This document shows, piece by piece, positions 1-8,489 of a stretch of 64,000 bases of DNA. The notes beneath the pieces were generated by a model. That model made no database searches and was not told the origin of the DNA. It was given only the letters and a program-made list of their open reading frames with translations. Position numbers and translations under genes: made by a program. This DNA comes from Mariniflexile litorale (lineage in GTDB: Bacteria; Bacteroidota; Bacteroidia; Flavobacteriales; Flavobacteriaceae), in the NCBI RefSeq assembly GCF_031128465.2, contig NZ_CP155618.1, forward strand, positions 443,501-507,500, read 5' to 3'. Position 1 is the stretch's first letter, and every line of letters starts with the position of its first letter.

Positions 1-1422
1 GTTCCCTGTCCAATTAATATCATTTCCAATATTACTAACACCTGCAATACCTGTTAATACTTTATTATCTAAAGAGCCATCAATAATTTTTGCAACCGTT
101 GAACCTTTCCCCTTTTTATACGTGTCTGATTGTAAAACTTCTTCATATAATTTTGGAAGAAAAACGGTATGTGTACTTTGGCCTAAATATTCTTGAGTAA
201 TTTGAAATTCCATCATCAAAGGTGTTTTTGGCATCGTTCCAAACATAGGATGAAAGGGTTCTCGAGGCTGAAAATCAATCGCACCATTTTTCACTTGAAT
301 AATCACGTTATCTTTAAATTGCCCATCGTAAGGCACAAACTCGGAATATGCTTGTTTAGCTCTATCGGTAATATCGTGTTCTGAATACACAAAAGCTCGC
401 CACATGACAACCCCTCCAAAAGGTGTAAGAGCATCTGCCAGCATATTGGCGCCATCTACATGGTTCCTACCATAATTTTGTGGTCCTGGCTGCCCTTCTG
501 AATTTGCCTTAACCAAAAAGCCTCCAAAATCAGGGATTTTAGAGTAAATTTCTTTAACTTTATTTTTCCACCATGCAATAACTTCTGCATCATAGGGGTC
601 GGCTGTTTCTAATCCACCAATTTCTATAGGAGCAGAAAAACGTGTTGTTAAATACACTTTTATACCATAAGGTCTAAAAACATTCGCCAGTGCTTCCACT
701 TTTTCTAAATACTGGGGTGTTAAAATGAGAGCATTCGCATTAACATTGTTTAAAACGGTTCCATTGATACCAATAGAAGCATTAGCACGGGCATAATCTC
801 TATATCTTGAATCTATGTAATCTGGCAAACGATGCCAATCCCAAATGGAAAAACCAGCATAACCTCTTTCTACCGTTCTATCTAAATTATCCCAGTGATT
901 TAATACACGAACTTTTATTTTGGGAGCATCTATAATATTTAAATTTTCTATAGATTGATGTGTTTGTAATAATCTCAAAAATTTAAAAACACCGTATAAA
1001 ACGCCTACGTCATTTTTACCTGTTATAATAATTTGATTTTTACCTTTAATTGAAATAGTTTTAATAACGAATCCTTCATCATTTATTTCATTAAACGCAT
1101 TCCCTAATTGGTTTTTAACAATCTCATTTAAAGAAGACTCAGAACCAAACATCAAAGAATTAGATTCAATATTATTTTTTGTACCAGATAAAACCTTTGA
1201 ACCAAGCATACCATTCAGTCCTAATTCAAGCTCTTTTAAAGCAACTTTTATTGTTTCAGAATTACCAAAAGGAATTATTCTTTTAATATTCGATTGATAG
1301 CTGGTTCGTATTTGCTTATCTTGAATATGATTGTATTGCAACCATAACTTATACCCATCGTTAGCAAAACTTTTTATACAAACCATAGAAAGTAGCAATA
1401 ACGTTAAATAATACTTTTTCAC
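1..1422 (-). CDS. GH67 alpha-glucuronidase, 3' end beyond window (partial)
   Basis: Releases (4-O-methyl)glucuronic acid from the ends of glucuronoxylo-oligosaccharides, probably in the periplasm. I translated the open frame from the GTG at 1422; it begins MKKYYLTLLLLLSM, a signal peptide ending near SFA. The 474 visible codons hold the N-terminal domain and most of the catalytic barrel. GH67 hallmarks are visible: the acid Glu309 in KANSEGQPGP, Asp383 in KNGAIDFQPREP, and Glu411 in QITQEYLG. The Asp-Glu spacing of 28 residues is that of characterised GH67 enzymes. The frame is open at base 1 (reads DINWTG), so roughly the last third is outside the window. The GTG start is chosen because it gives a clean signal peptide; no in-frame ATG is near. 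It diverges from the GH3 gene across a 240-bp region with a LacI-type operator. Confidence 0.93.
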   Translation of the reverse strand, partial: MKKYYLTLLLLSMVCIKSFANDGYKLWLQYNHIQDKQIRTSYQSNIKRIIPFGNSETIKVALKELELGLNGMLGSKVLSGTKNNIESNSLMFGSESSLNEIVKNQLGNAFNEINDEGFVIKTISIKGKNQIIITGKNDVGVLYGVFKFLRLLQTHQSIENLNIIDAPKIKVRVLNHWDNLDRTVERGYAGFSIWDWHRLPDYIDSRYRDYARANASIGINGTVLNNVNANALILTPQYLEKVEALANVFRPYGIKVYLTTRFSAPIEIGGLETADPYDAEVIAWWKNKVKEIYSKIPDFGGFLVKANSEGQPGPQNYGRNHVDGANMLADALTPFGGVVMWRAFVYSEHDITDRAKQAYSEFVPYDGQFKDNVIIQVKNGAIDFQPREPFHPMFGTMPKTPLMMEFQITQEYLGQSTHTVFLPKLYEEVLQSDTYKKGKGSTVAKIIDGSLDNKVLTGIAGVSNIGNDINWTGN

Positions 1423-1554
1423 TCTCAGTTTGTTTGTAAGATAAATCACTTTTATTTTAGTTTATTGATAATTTGAAACATTTTCACTTATATAAGTATA
1501 TATTTCATAATATCTTCATTAATTAATTGTGAAGATAAAAAAAATATTTTAATT

Positions 1555-1568
1555 TGCAATCGGTTGCG
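1555..1568. promoter_or_regulatory. LacI/GalR-family operator in the GH67/GH3 divergent promoter
   Basis: The 14-mer TGCAATCGGTTGCG matches the LacI-family operator consensus TGnAAnCGnTTnCA at every defined position except the last. It is a near palindrome (GCAA-TCGG-TTGC) centred on CG. It lies about 95 bp before the GH3 ATG and 133 bp before the GH67 start, overlapping a TTTTAATTTG string that resembles a Bacteroidetes -7 box. The likely ligand-responsive regulator is the LacI protein encoded at 7373-8401. That pairing is inference. Confidence 0.6.
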
Positions 1569-1662
1569 TAAAACTAAAACAATGAAGTTGAAAATAAAAA
1601 TTTTTTATTATTTTACTTTAATATTTATAATTACGACCTCTTAATCAACAAAACTAAACAAC

Positions 1663-3933
1663 ATGAAACAGTTAAAAATTAGCATTCTATTTTTCATCTT
1701 AATTCTTCTAACACTAAGTTCATGTAAAGATAAAAACCTGAATAACCCTGAAAGTTCTTCTGCAGACGATTCAAAAATTAAATATGAATTTCCTTTTTAC
1801 AACCCTTCACTTTCTATAGATGAACGCGTACAAGATTTAATCTCAAGATTAACACTTGAAGAAAAGGTTGCCCAAATGATGAATGGCACTCCAGAAATTA
1901 AACAATTAAATATCCCCGCTTATGATTATTGGAATGAAGCGCTGCATGGTGTTGGTCGTTCTTGTTCTGCCACTGTTTTTCCGCAGGCTATAGGTTTAGG
2001 AGCTACCTTTGATGCCGATTTAGCTTTTAGAGTTTCTTCTGCCATTTCAGATGAAGCCAGAGCTATATATAATGCCACCACTGAAAAAGGATACAATAAA
2101 CAGTATAATGGGTTAACATTTTGGACCCCTAATATCAATATTTTTAGAGATCCTCGTTGGGGACGCGGACAAGAAACGTATGGTGAAGACCCTTATCTAA
2201 CCTCCATTTTAGGATCCGCATTTGTAAAAGGACTACAGGGTAATGATCCAAATTACTTAAAAACTGCTGCTTGTGCTAAACATTTTGCAGTGCACAGCGG
2301 ACCAGAAAAAGTAAGACACGAATTTAACGCTGAAGTAAATCAAAAAGATTTATGGGAAACCTATTTACCCGCTTTTAAAGCACTAGTTGATGTTCATGTT
2401 GAATCGGTAATGTGTGCTTACAACCAAACAAATGGAGAACCTTGTTGCTCAAATAATTATTTGATTACCGATGTTTTAAGAGATAAATGGCAGTTTAAAG
2501 GCCATGTTTTAACAGATTGTAGTGCCTTGGTCGATTTTTATAAACAAACGAATGAAGGAGGTCATGGTGTGGTTAAAACTGAGGCTGAAGCTGCAGCTCT
2601 AGCTGTAAAAAGTGGTGTAAGTCTTAACTGTGGTGGCACCTACTTTTCTTTAATTGATGCGGTTAAAGAAGGTTTAATTACCGAAAAAGAAATTGATAAG
2701 CAATTAGCCATTTTACTAAAAACAAGATTCAAATTAGGTTTATTTGACCCAAAAGGAAGCAATCCTTATGACAATATTAATTTAGATGTTGTAAATAGCG
2801 AAGCACATAGAGCTTTATCTAAAGAAGTCGCTCAAAAAAGTATCGTCCTTTTAAAAAACAATGGCATTTTACCTTTAAAAAATGATCTTTCCAAGTACTT
2901 TATAACAGGTCCGAATGCGGCTAGTGTAGAAATACTTTTAGGAAATTACTATGGAATAAATTCCAATATGGTCACTATATTAGAAGGTATTAGTAAAGCT
3001 ATTCAGCCTACAAGCCAATTGCAGTTTAGATTAGGAGCTATGCTAAACAAGCCCTCTATAAACCCCATAAACTATGCGACTGGGCATGCAGGAAATAGCG
3101 ACGTAACCATTGTAGTGTTAGGTGTTTCCAGCCAATTAGAAGGGGAAGAAGGAGACTCCATAGATTCAAATACAGCTGGTGATAGATTAGATTATGACTT
3201 ACCTAAAAATCAAATAGATTACCTGACAGATCTAAGAAAAACAGCCGATAAAAATCCTAACGATAAAAAACCAATTATCACCATAATAACAGGTGGAAGT
3301 CCTATAAACTTAGCCGAAGTAGAAGCCTTGTCCGATGCCGTTTTATTTGTTTGGTATCCGGGTGAAGAAGGCGGAACAGCGGTTGCAGATATTCTTTTTG
3401 GAAATGTATCCCCTTCGGGAAGGGTACCAATTACATTTCCAAAGTCTTTAGACCAATTACCTGCTTTTAATGATTATGCCATGAAAGGGAGAACTTATAA
3501 ATATATGAATGTAGATCCGTTGTATCCGTTTGGTTTTGGATTAAGCTACACTACATTTGCTTATAATGACATCAAAGTTTCATCATCTTCTATTTCAAAA
3601 ATAGAACATGTTACTGTTGAAGTTAAAGTTACAAATACAGGGAAAGTAACATCCGATGAAGTGGTACAAGTTTATATTTCAGATTTAGAAGCATCGGTAA
3701 TAGTCCCAAATTCACGATTGATTAAAACAAAACGCATCACTTTAAAAGCTGGTGCATCACAAAAAGTAGTATTTGAATTAACTCCAAAAGATTTTGAAAT
3801 AGTAAACAATCAAGGTACTAGTATTATAGAATCTGGAGATTTTAAAGTTTCTATTGGTGGCTCAAGCCCTATGAAACGAAGTTTTGAATTGGGGGCTCCT
3901 AAAATGGCTGAAATTAAAATCACCGTAAACTAA
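1663..3933 (+). CDS. GH3 beta-xylosidase/beta-glucosidase lipoprotein
   Basis: Hydrolyses terminal beta-linked residues, most likely xylose from xylo-oligosaccharides. 756 aa. The N-terminus has a hydrophobic stretch and the lipobox LSSC (Cys21), so it is a lipoprotein. The GH3 N-terminal barrel spans about residues 55-380, with the nucleophile Asp285 in GHVLTDCSALVDF; this context resembles plant-type and bacterial beta-xylosidases more than classic beta-glucosidases. The GH3 C-terminal alpha/beta sandwich follows (about 415-640, containing GGSPINLAEVEALSDAV) and then a fibronectin-III-like domain (about 650-740). It is the first gene of a same-strand run; the esterase gene starts 7 bp after its stop. 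Exact substrate is not proven by sequence; xylan context favours xylosidase. Confidence 0.93.
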   Translation: MKQLKISILFFILILLTLSSCKDKNLNNPESSSADDSKIKYEFPFYNPSLSIDERVQDLISRLTLEEKVAQMMNGTPEIKQLNIPAYDYWNEALHGVGRSCSATVFPQAIGLGATFDADLAFRVSSAISDEARAIYNATTEKGYNKQYNGLTFWTPNINIFRDPRWGRGQETYGEDPYLTSILGSAFVKGLQGNDPNYLKTAACAKHFAVHSGPEKVRHEFNAEVNQKDLWETYLPAFKALVDVHVESVMCAYNQTNGEPCCSNNYLITDVLRDKWQFKGHVLTDCSALVDFYKQTNEGGHGVVKTEAEAAALAVKSGVSLNCGGTYFSLIDAVKEGLITEKEIDKQLAILLKTRFKLGLFDPKGSNPYDNINLDVVNSEAHRALSKEVAQKSIVLLKNNGILPLKNDLSKYFITGPNAASVEILLGNYYGINSNMVTILEGISKAIQPTSQLQFRLGAMLNKPSINPINYATGHAGNSDVTIVVLGVSSQLEGEEGDSIDSNTAGDRLDYDLPKNQIDYLTDLRKTADKNPNDKKPIITIITGGSPINLAEVEALSDAVLFVWYPGEEGGTAVADILFGNVSPSGRVPITFPKSLDQLPAFNDYAMKGRTYKYMNVDPLYPFGFGLSYTTFAYNDIKVSSSSISKIEHVTVEVKVTNTGKVTSDEVVQVYISDLEASVIVPNSRLIKTKRITLKAGASQKVVFELTPKDFEIVNNQGTSIIESGDFKVSIGGSSPMKRSFELGAPKMAEIKITVN

Positions 3934-3940
3934 ATTAAAG

Positions 3941-5884
3941 ATGAACAAATTGAAAGTTTTATTAATTGCACTCTTTCTCATTCAATCTAGCGGCTTAATT
4001 GGGCAGGTTAGACTTCCTAAACTTATAAGCGATGGTGTGGTATTGCAAAGAGATACCAAAATCCCTGTATGGGGATGGGCAAGTCCAAATGAAAAAGTAA
4101 CGGTTCAATTCAATACAAAGAATTATAAAACCACGGCTTCTAATGAGGGTAAATGGGAATTAATACTGCCAAAAATGAAGGCTGGAGGTCCATATACAAT
4201 GACAGTTTCTGGTAAAAACAGTATTGAAATAAAAGATATTTTAATTGGAGATGTTTGGCTTTGTTCTGGGCAATCAAATATGGAACATCAATTATTTAGA
4301 CATGATGTTATTTATGCAAATGAAATTGCAACGGCTAACTACCCAGAAATACGTCACTATAAAGTTCCTAAAACAACGAGTATCTCGGGTGAAAAAGACG
4401 ATTTAGAAGGTGGAAATTGGCAAAAAGCCGTTGGCGAAGAGGTGAATCCTTTTTCGGTTGTTTCATACTTTTTTGCTAAAAAGATTTATGAAAAATATCA
4501 CATTCCTATTGGACTCATTAATGCTAGTGTTGGTGGCACGCCTATTGAAGCTTGGATTCCTAAAGAAGGTTACATGGCCTATCCAGACATTTTAAAAATA
4601 ATCGAAGAAAATAAAGATACTGCTTTTGTAAATAGTCAAAAAAGAACGTTTCCTAGTGATACTTCAGTTCCAAAAATAACAGATAAAGGTTTAATTGGAG
4701 AAAAACCTTGGTATGCTGTAGATTTTGTTCCAAAGAATTGGAGAAGAATTAATATCCCTGGATATTGGGAAGACCAAGGCATTAAAGATTTAAATGGTGT
4801 TGTTTGGTATCGCAAAAACATTGAAATTCCAGAATCTATGGTTGGCGAGAAAGCCCGTGTTTTTTTTGGAAGAATTGTGGATGCCGATGAGTTATACATT
4901 AATGGTGAATTGGTTGGAAATACAACGTATCAATATCCACAAAGACGTTATGCAGTTCCTGAAAATCTTTTAAAAGTGGGCAAAAACACGTTTGTAATAA
5001 GAGTAACCAATAATTCTGGAAAAGGCGGATTTGTTTCTGATAAACCTTATTATATTTTCACAGAAAAAGATACGGTTGATCTCAAAGGCTATTGGAATTA
5101 TAAAGTTGGAGATGTTTTTAAACCTTCTGAATTTAAAAATAACACCAACGAAAAACCAACAAGACGAATAAATCCACAAAACGAACCAACATCCCTTCAT
5201 AATGCCATGGTAGCTCCTTACACACGATTTGCATTAAAAGGCATTCTTTGGTATCAAGGTGAAAGCAATTCTGGCCAACCAGAAAAATATAAAAGTTATA
5301 TGGATGCTTTAATAACAGGTTGGAGACAGGTGTTTAATCAACCAGAATTACCATTTATATACGCACAACTCCCTAATTTCATGGAGGTATCTTACTTGCC
5401 TACAGAAAGTAGTTGGGCGGAATTTAGAGCAGCCCAACTTAAAGCTCTCTCCATCCCTAACACAGCAATGACGGTTAATATTGATTTAGGTGAATGGAAT
5501 GATATTCATCCTGAAAACAAAAAAGACGTTGGAGAACGTATGGCTTTAGCAGGATTAAAATTGGCCTACAACCAAGATCTTGTATATTCAGGACCTTTAT
5601 ATAAAGGCTATGAAATAAAAGAAAACAAAGTAATTATTTCTTTTAATCATGTTGGTAGCGGATTAATACCCAATGATGGTGAAGCGTTAAGTGAATTTGC
5701 CATTGCAGGTAAAGACAAAAAATTTGTCTGGGCAAAAGCTAAAATTGAAGGTGATAAAGTCATTGTTTGGAGTGATGATATAGAAACACCACAATATGTG
5801 CGTTATGCTTGGGCGGACAATCCTGACAATCCAAATTTATACAATAAAGAAGGTTTGCCAGCTTCGCCATTTGAAACAAACTAA
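3941..5884 (+). CDS. SASA-family (sialate O-acetylesterase-like) carbohydrate acetylesterase
   Basis: SGNH-type esterase of the SASA/DUF303 family; in a xylan locus it most likely removes acetyl groups from xylan or glucuronoxylan oligomers. 647 aa with a signal peptide (ends near SGLIGQ). The catalytic Ser112 lies in LCSGQSNMEHQ, a second conserved block is GILWYQGESNSG, and the Asp521-x-His523 pair is in WNDIHPENK. Between the halves (about residues 260-360) is an inserted GH2-type galactose-binding sandwich (WYRKNIEIP, ADELYINGELVGNT), the usual architecture of the long members. It starts 7 bp after the GH3 stop, so co-transcription is likely. The family name refers to sialate esterase; nothing in the neighbourhood indicates sialic acid, so that specificity is doubtful. 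Confidence 0.9.
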   Translation: MNKLKVLLIALFLIQSSGLIGQVRLPKLISDGVVLQRDTKIPVWGWASPNEKVTVQFNTKNYKTTASNEGKWELILPKMKAGGPYTMTVSGKNSIEIKDILIGDVWLCSGQSNMEHQLFRHDVIYANEIATANYPEIRHYKVPKTTSISGEKDDLEGGNWQKAVGEEVNPFSVVSYFFAKKIYEKYHIPIGLINASVGGTPIEAWIPKEGYMAYPDILKIIEENKDTAFVNSQKRTFPSDTSVPKITDKGLIGEKPWYAVDFVPKNWRRINIPGYWEDQGIKDLNGVVWYRKNIEIPESMVGEKARVFFGRIVDADELYINGELVGNTTYQYPQRRYAVPENLLKVGKNTFVIRVTNNSGKGGFVSDKPYYIFTEKDTVDLKGYWNYKVGDVFKPSEFKNNTNEKPTRRINPQNEPTSLHNAMVAPYTRFALKGILWYQGESNSGQPEKYKSYMDALITGWRQVFNQPELPFIYAQLPNFMEVSYLPTESSWAEFRAAQLKALSIPNTAMTVNIDLGEWNDIHPENKKDVGERMALAGLKLAYNQDLVYSGPLYKGYEIKENKVIISFNHVGSGLIPNDGEALSEFAIAGKDKKFVWAKAKIEGDKVIVWSDDIETPQYVRYAWADNPDNPNLYNKEGLPASPFETN

Positions 5885-5916
5885 TTAATGAATATCACCC
5901 TTAATAAAATATAATT

Positions 5917-7350
5917 ATGAGAGCTTTTTTTATTTTTATTTCAATTTTATCATTGCCTTTTTTTCAATCTCTTTCTTCTCAAACAAATGAGAAAAACAGA
6001 GCTATAATACTTTCAGATATTGAAGCTGACCCCGACGACACACAATCTTTTGTACGCCTTTTTTTATATTCAAACCAAATAGATATTAAAGGGATTGTTG
6101 CCACAACGTCTTGTTGGCACAAAACAAGTGTTGAACCAGAATTCATTGAAAAAATCATTCATGCTTATGGCAAAGTACAACCAAACCTTGTAAAGCATGA
6201 AGCTGGGTTTCCTAGCGAAAAAGACCTCTTATCTCTTGTAAAAAGTGGCTTGCCAAAATATGGTATGTTAGGAGTGGGAGACGGAAAAGATTCTGAAGGC
6301 TCCGACTGGATTATTAAAATTCTTGAAGAAGAAGACGAACGCCCTTTATGGATATCGGTTTGGGGCGGTGTAAACACCCTTGCGCAAACTTTACATAAAA
6401 TAGACAACACAAAATCTGAAAAAGAAGCAAAAAAACTTATTTCGAAACTTAGGGTTTATACCATTTCTGATCAGGATGATAGCGGTATTTGGATACGAAA
6501 CAATTACCCAGATTTATTTTATATTGTTAGTCCAGGTGATGATTATGGAAGCGCGACATGGACTGGCATTAATACTTTTTTAAAAGGTATTAATAATAAC
6601 GTTATTAGCAATAAATGGATTGCCAAAAACATACAACAAGGTCATGGCCCATTAGGTGCTGAATATCCAGATGTAGCTTGGGGCGTTGAAGGCGATACAC
6701 CTGCATTTTTATCTTTAATTCCCAATGGACTAAACAATGCTGAGCATCCCGAATGGGGTGCTTGGGGAGGTCGCTACGAATGGTACAAACCCGATTTTTC
6801 AAAAACAAAAAAAGGAGGTTCCGATGTTCAAATAGCACCAGAAACAAGAAAAATTTGGACAAATGCTAATGATAATTACACACCCTATATCCATAGTGAA
6901 TATGGTAGAGCAGTAAAAAAAGATACGGTTACATTTAACGATTATAAAATAACTTTAGCTCGCTGGCGTGAAGACTTTCAAAATGATTTTGCTGCACGTA
7001 TGGATTGGTGTTTAAGCTCATATGAAGACGCAAACCATCCGCCTGTTCCTGTTTTAAGTCACTCTGAAACTATGATTGTAAAATCTGGAGAAGGATTTAG
7101 TTTAAATGCGAGTGGTTCTACCGATCCTGATGGAGACAATCTTAGTTTTTTATGGTTTAACTATCCAGAAGCTGGATCTTATACTAAGGAAATAAAAATT
7201 AATGGTGCAGAAAACGCTCATGGCGCATATATTACTGCACCAGTTGTAGATAAAAAAGAAACAGCTCATTTTATTTTAAAACTGACAGATAAAGGAACCC
7301 CTGCATTAACAAGATACAAAAGAATAATTGTAACCGTAATACCAAAATAA
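5917..7350 (+). CDS. Sde182/DUF1593 nucleoside hydrolase-like secreted protein
   Basis: 477 aa with a signal peptide. The N-terminal two thirds match the Sde182 nucleoside-hydrolase-like domain (DUF1593): the acidic block SDIEADPDDTQS near residues 30-43 resembles the DxDPxxDD metal site of nucleoside hydrolases, and the middle holds WGGVNTLAQTL and IWIRNNYPDLFY. The last about 110 residues form a beta-rich Ig-like domain (PVPVLSHSE, SGSTDPDGDNLSFLWF), as in the cellulose-binding Sde0182 protein. These proteins occur in polysaccharide loci; the reaction catalysed is not established, so I assign no substrate. It lies 32 bp after the esterase gene in the same direction and is probably in the same transcript. 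It is separated from the convergent LacI gene by 22 bp. Confidence 0.88.
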   Translation: MRAFFIFISILSLPFFQSLSSQTNEKNRAIILSDIEADPDDTQSFVRLFLYSNQIDIKGIVATTSCWHKTSVEPEFIEKIIHAYGKVQPNLVKHEAGFPSEKDLLSLVKSGLPKYGMLGVGDGKDSEGSDWIIKILEEEDERPLWISVWGGVNTLAQTLHKIDNTKSEKEAKKLISKLRVYTISDQDDSGIWIRNNYPDLFYIVSPGDDYGSATWTGINTFLKGINNNVISNKWIAKNIQQGHGPLGAEYPDVAWGVEGDTPAFLSLIPNGLNNAEHPEWGAWGGRYEWYKPDFSKTKKGGSDVQIAPETRKIWTNANDNYTPYIHSEYGRAVKKDTVTFNDYKITLARWREDFQNDFAARMDWCLSSYEDANHPPVPVLSHSETMIVKSGEGFSLNASGSTDPDGDNLSFLWFNYPEAGSYTKEIKINGAENAHGAYITAPVVDKKETAHFILKLTDKGTPALTRYKRIIVTVIPK

Positions 7351-7372
7351 ATAGTTATTAAAGATTATATGC

Positions 7373-8401
7373 TTAGTTTCTTTTAGAAGATTCACGAACA
7401 AGTACTTCGGTATTTAAAAATGTGATTTCTTTAACCTCGTCTCTTTTGGATGACTTCAAGTTTTTCAAAATAATTTCGGCTGAAGCTTGCCCCATTTTCT
7501 CAGCAGGATGTGTAATGGTAGATAAATTAGGATCTATTATATGAGAAATGGGGTCATTGTTAAAGCCTATTACTGCCAATTCTTCTGGTACTTTTACGCC
7601 TCTTTTTTTAGCACATTGAATGGCGCTCACTCCTAAAATATCACCAGGAGCAAACATGCCATCGGGTGGTCTTTTTAAGTCTAGAAGTTTATTTGTTGCA
7701 TTCTCTGCTTCTTCATAAGTTATCGCTTTAAGTTTAATTATAAGTTCTTCTTCTATAGGAAGATTAGCTTCTTTTAACGCATCTATATAACCTTTTTTTC
7801 TTTCATAATAAATACTAAATTCAGAACCCGCCGTTAAATGTGCAATTCTCGTACAGCCTTGTGAAATAAGATGCTGCGTTGCTTTATACCCTGCCATATA
7901 ATTATCTATAACTACACGAAACGTATTAAAGGCTTTTGGCACTCTATCAACAAAAACCAATGGCGTATTGTTATCCATAAATAATTGAAAATGAGACGTG
8001 TTTTGAGTTTCCATAGCTAATGAACAAATTATACCACTTACCCTGTTATTATATAAAGACTGTGTTAAAATCACTTCTTGTTCGTAAGAATCATGGGATT
8101 GCATGATAACCACATTGTAACCTGCTTTTTGTGCCGCTATTTCAATTCCACTAATTAAGGAAGATAAAAATGGTTGCGTAATAGTGGGCAATAAAACACC
8201 AATAGTTTTTGTTTTTTTACTTCGTAAACTTGCCGCTAAATTATTGGGACGATACCCCATTTCTTTAGCCGTTTTCTTAACCTTTTCAATAGTTTTTTTA
8301 CTAATACTATGATGGTCTTTTAACGCTCTTGAAATAGTTGAAGTTGCTAAATTTAACTTATCTGCTATGTCATAAATAGTAACTTCTATATGCTCTTTCA
8401 T
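7373..8401 (-). CDS. LacI/GalR-family transcriptional regulator
   Basis: 342 aa. An N-terminal LacI helix-turn-helix (TIYDIADKLNLATSTISRAL, residues 8-27) with the hinge region ending MGYRPNNLAASLRSKKTKTIGV is followed by a type I periplasmic-binding-protein-like effector domain (PFLSSLISGIEIAAQKAGY; VPEELAVIGFNNDPIS; LSTITHPAEKMGQ). It is inserted on the minus strand between two blocks of glycoside hydrolase genes and diverges from the GH43 gene with 88 bp between starts. It very likely controls the xylan genes in response to a xylo-oligosaccharide or uronate; the operator at 1555-1568 is the best candidate site. No comparable operator was visible in its own promoter. Confidence 0.93.
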   Translation of the reverse strand: MKEHIEVTIYDIADKLNLATSTISRALKDHHSISKKTIEKVKKTAKEMGYRPNNLAASLRSKKTKTIGVLLPTITQPFLSSLISGIEIAAQKAGYNVVIMQSHDSYEQEVILTQSLYNNRVSGIICSLAMETQNTSHFQLFMDNNTPLVFVDRVPKAFNTFRVVIDNYMAGYKATQHLISQGCTRIAHLTAGSEFSIYYERKKGYIDALKEANLPIEEELIIKLKAITYEEAENATNKLLDLKRPPDGMFAPGDILGVSAIQCAKKRGVKVPEELAVIGFNNDPISHIIDPNLSTITHPAEKMGQASAEIILKNLKSSKRDEVKEITFLNTEVLVRESSKRN

Positions 8402-8489
8402 TTTTTATTCAAAAATAATTAAATCAAATATACATTTTTTAAACAAATTATATTTTTATATTTAATGCACCAATTAAAATCTCAAAAAA

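Noticed and set aside
193-384. 63-codon plus-strand frame at the left edge
   Set aside because: It lies antisense within the GH67 coding sequence, which has the catalytic motifs; the plus-strand product has no recognisable features.
3941-5884. Sialic acid metabolism from the sialate O-acetylesterase name
   Set aside because: No other sialic acid genes; all neighbours are xylan-type, so the acetyl esterase is better read as xylan-related.
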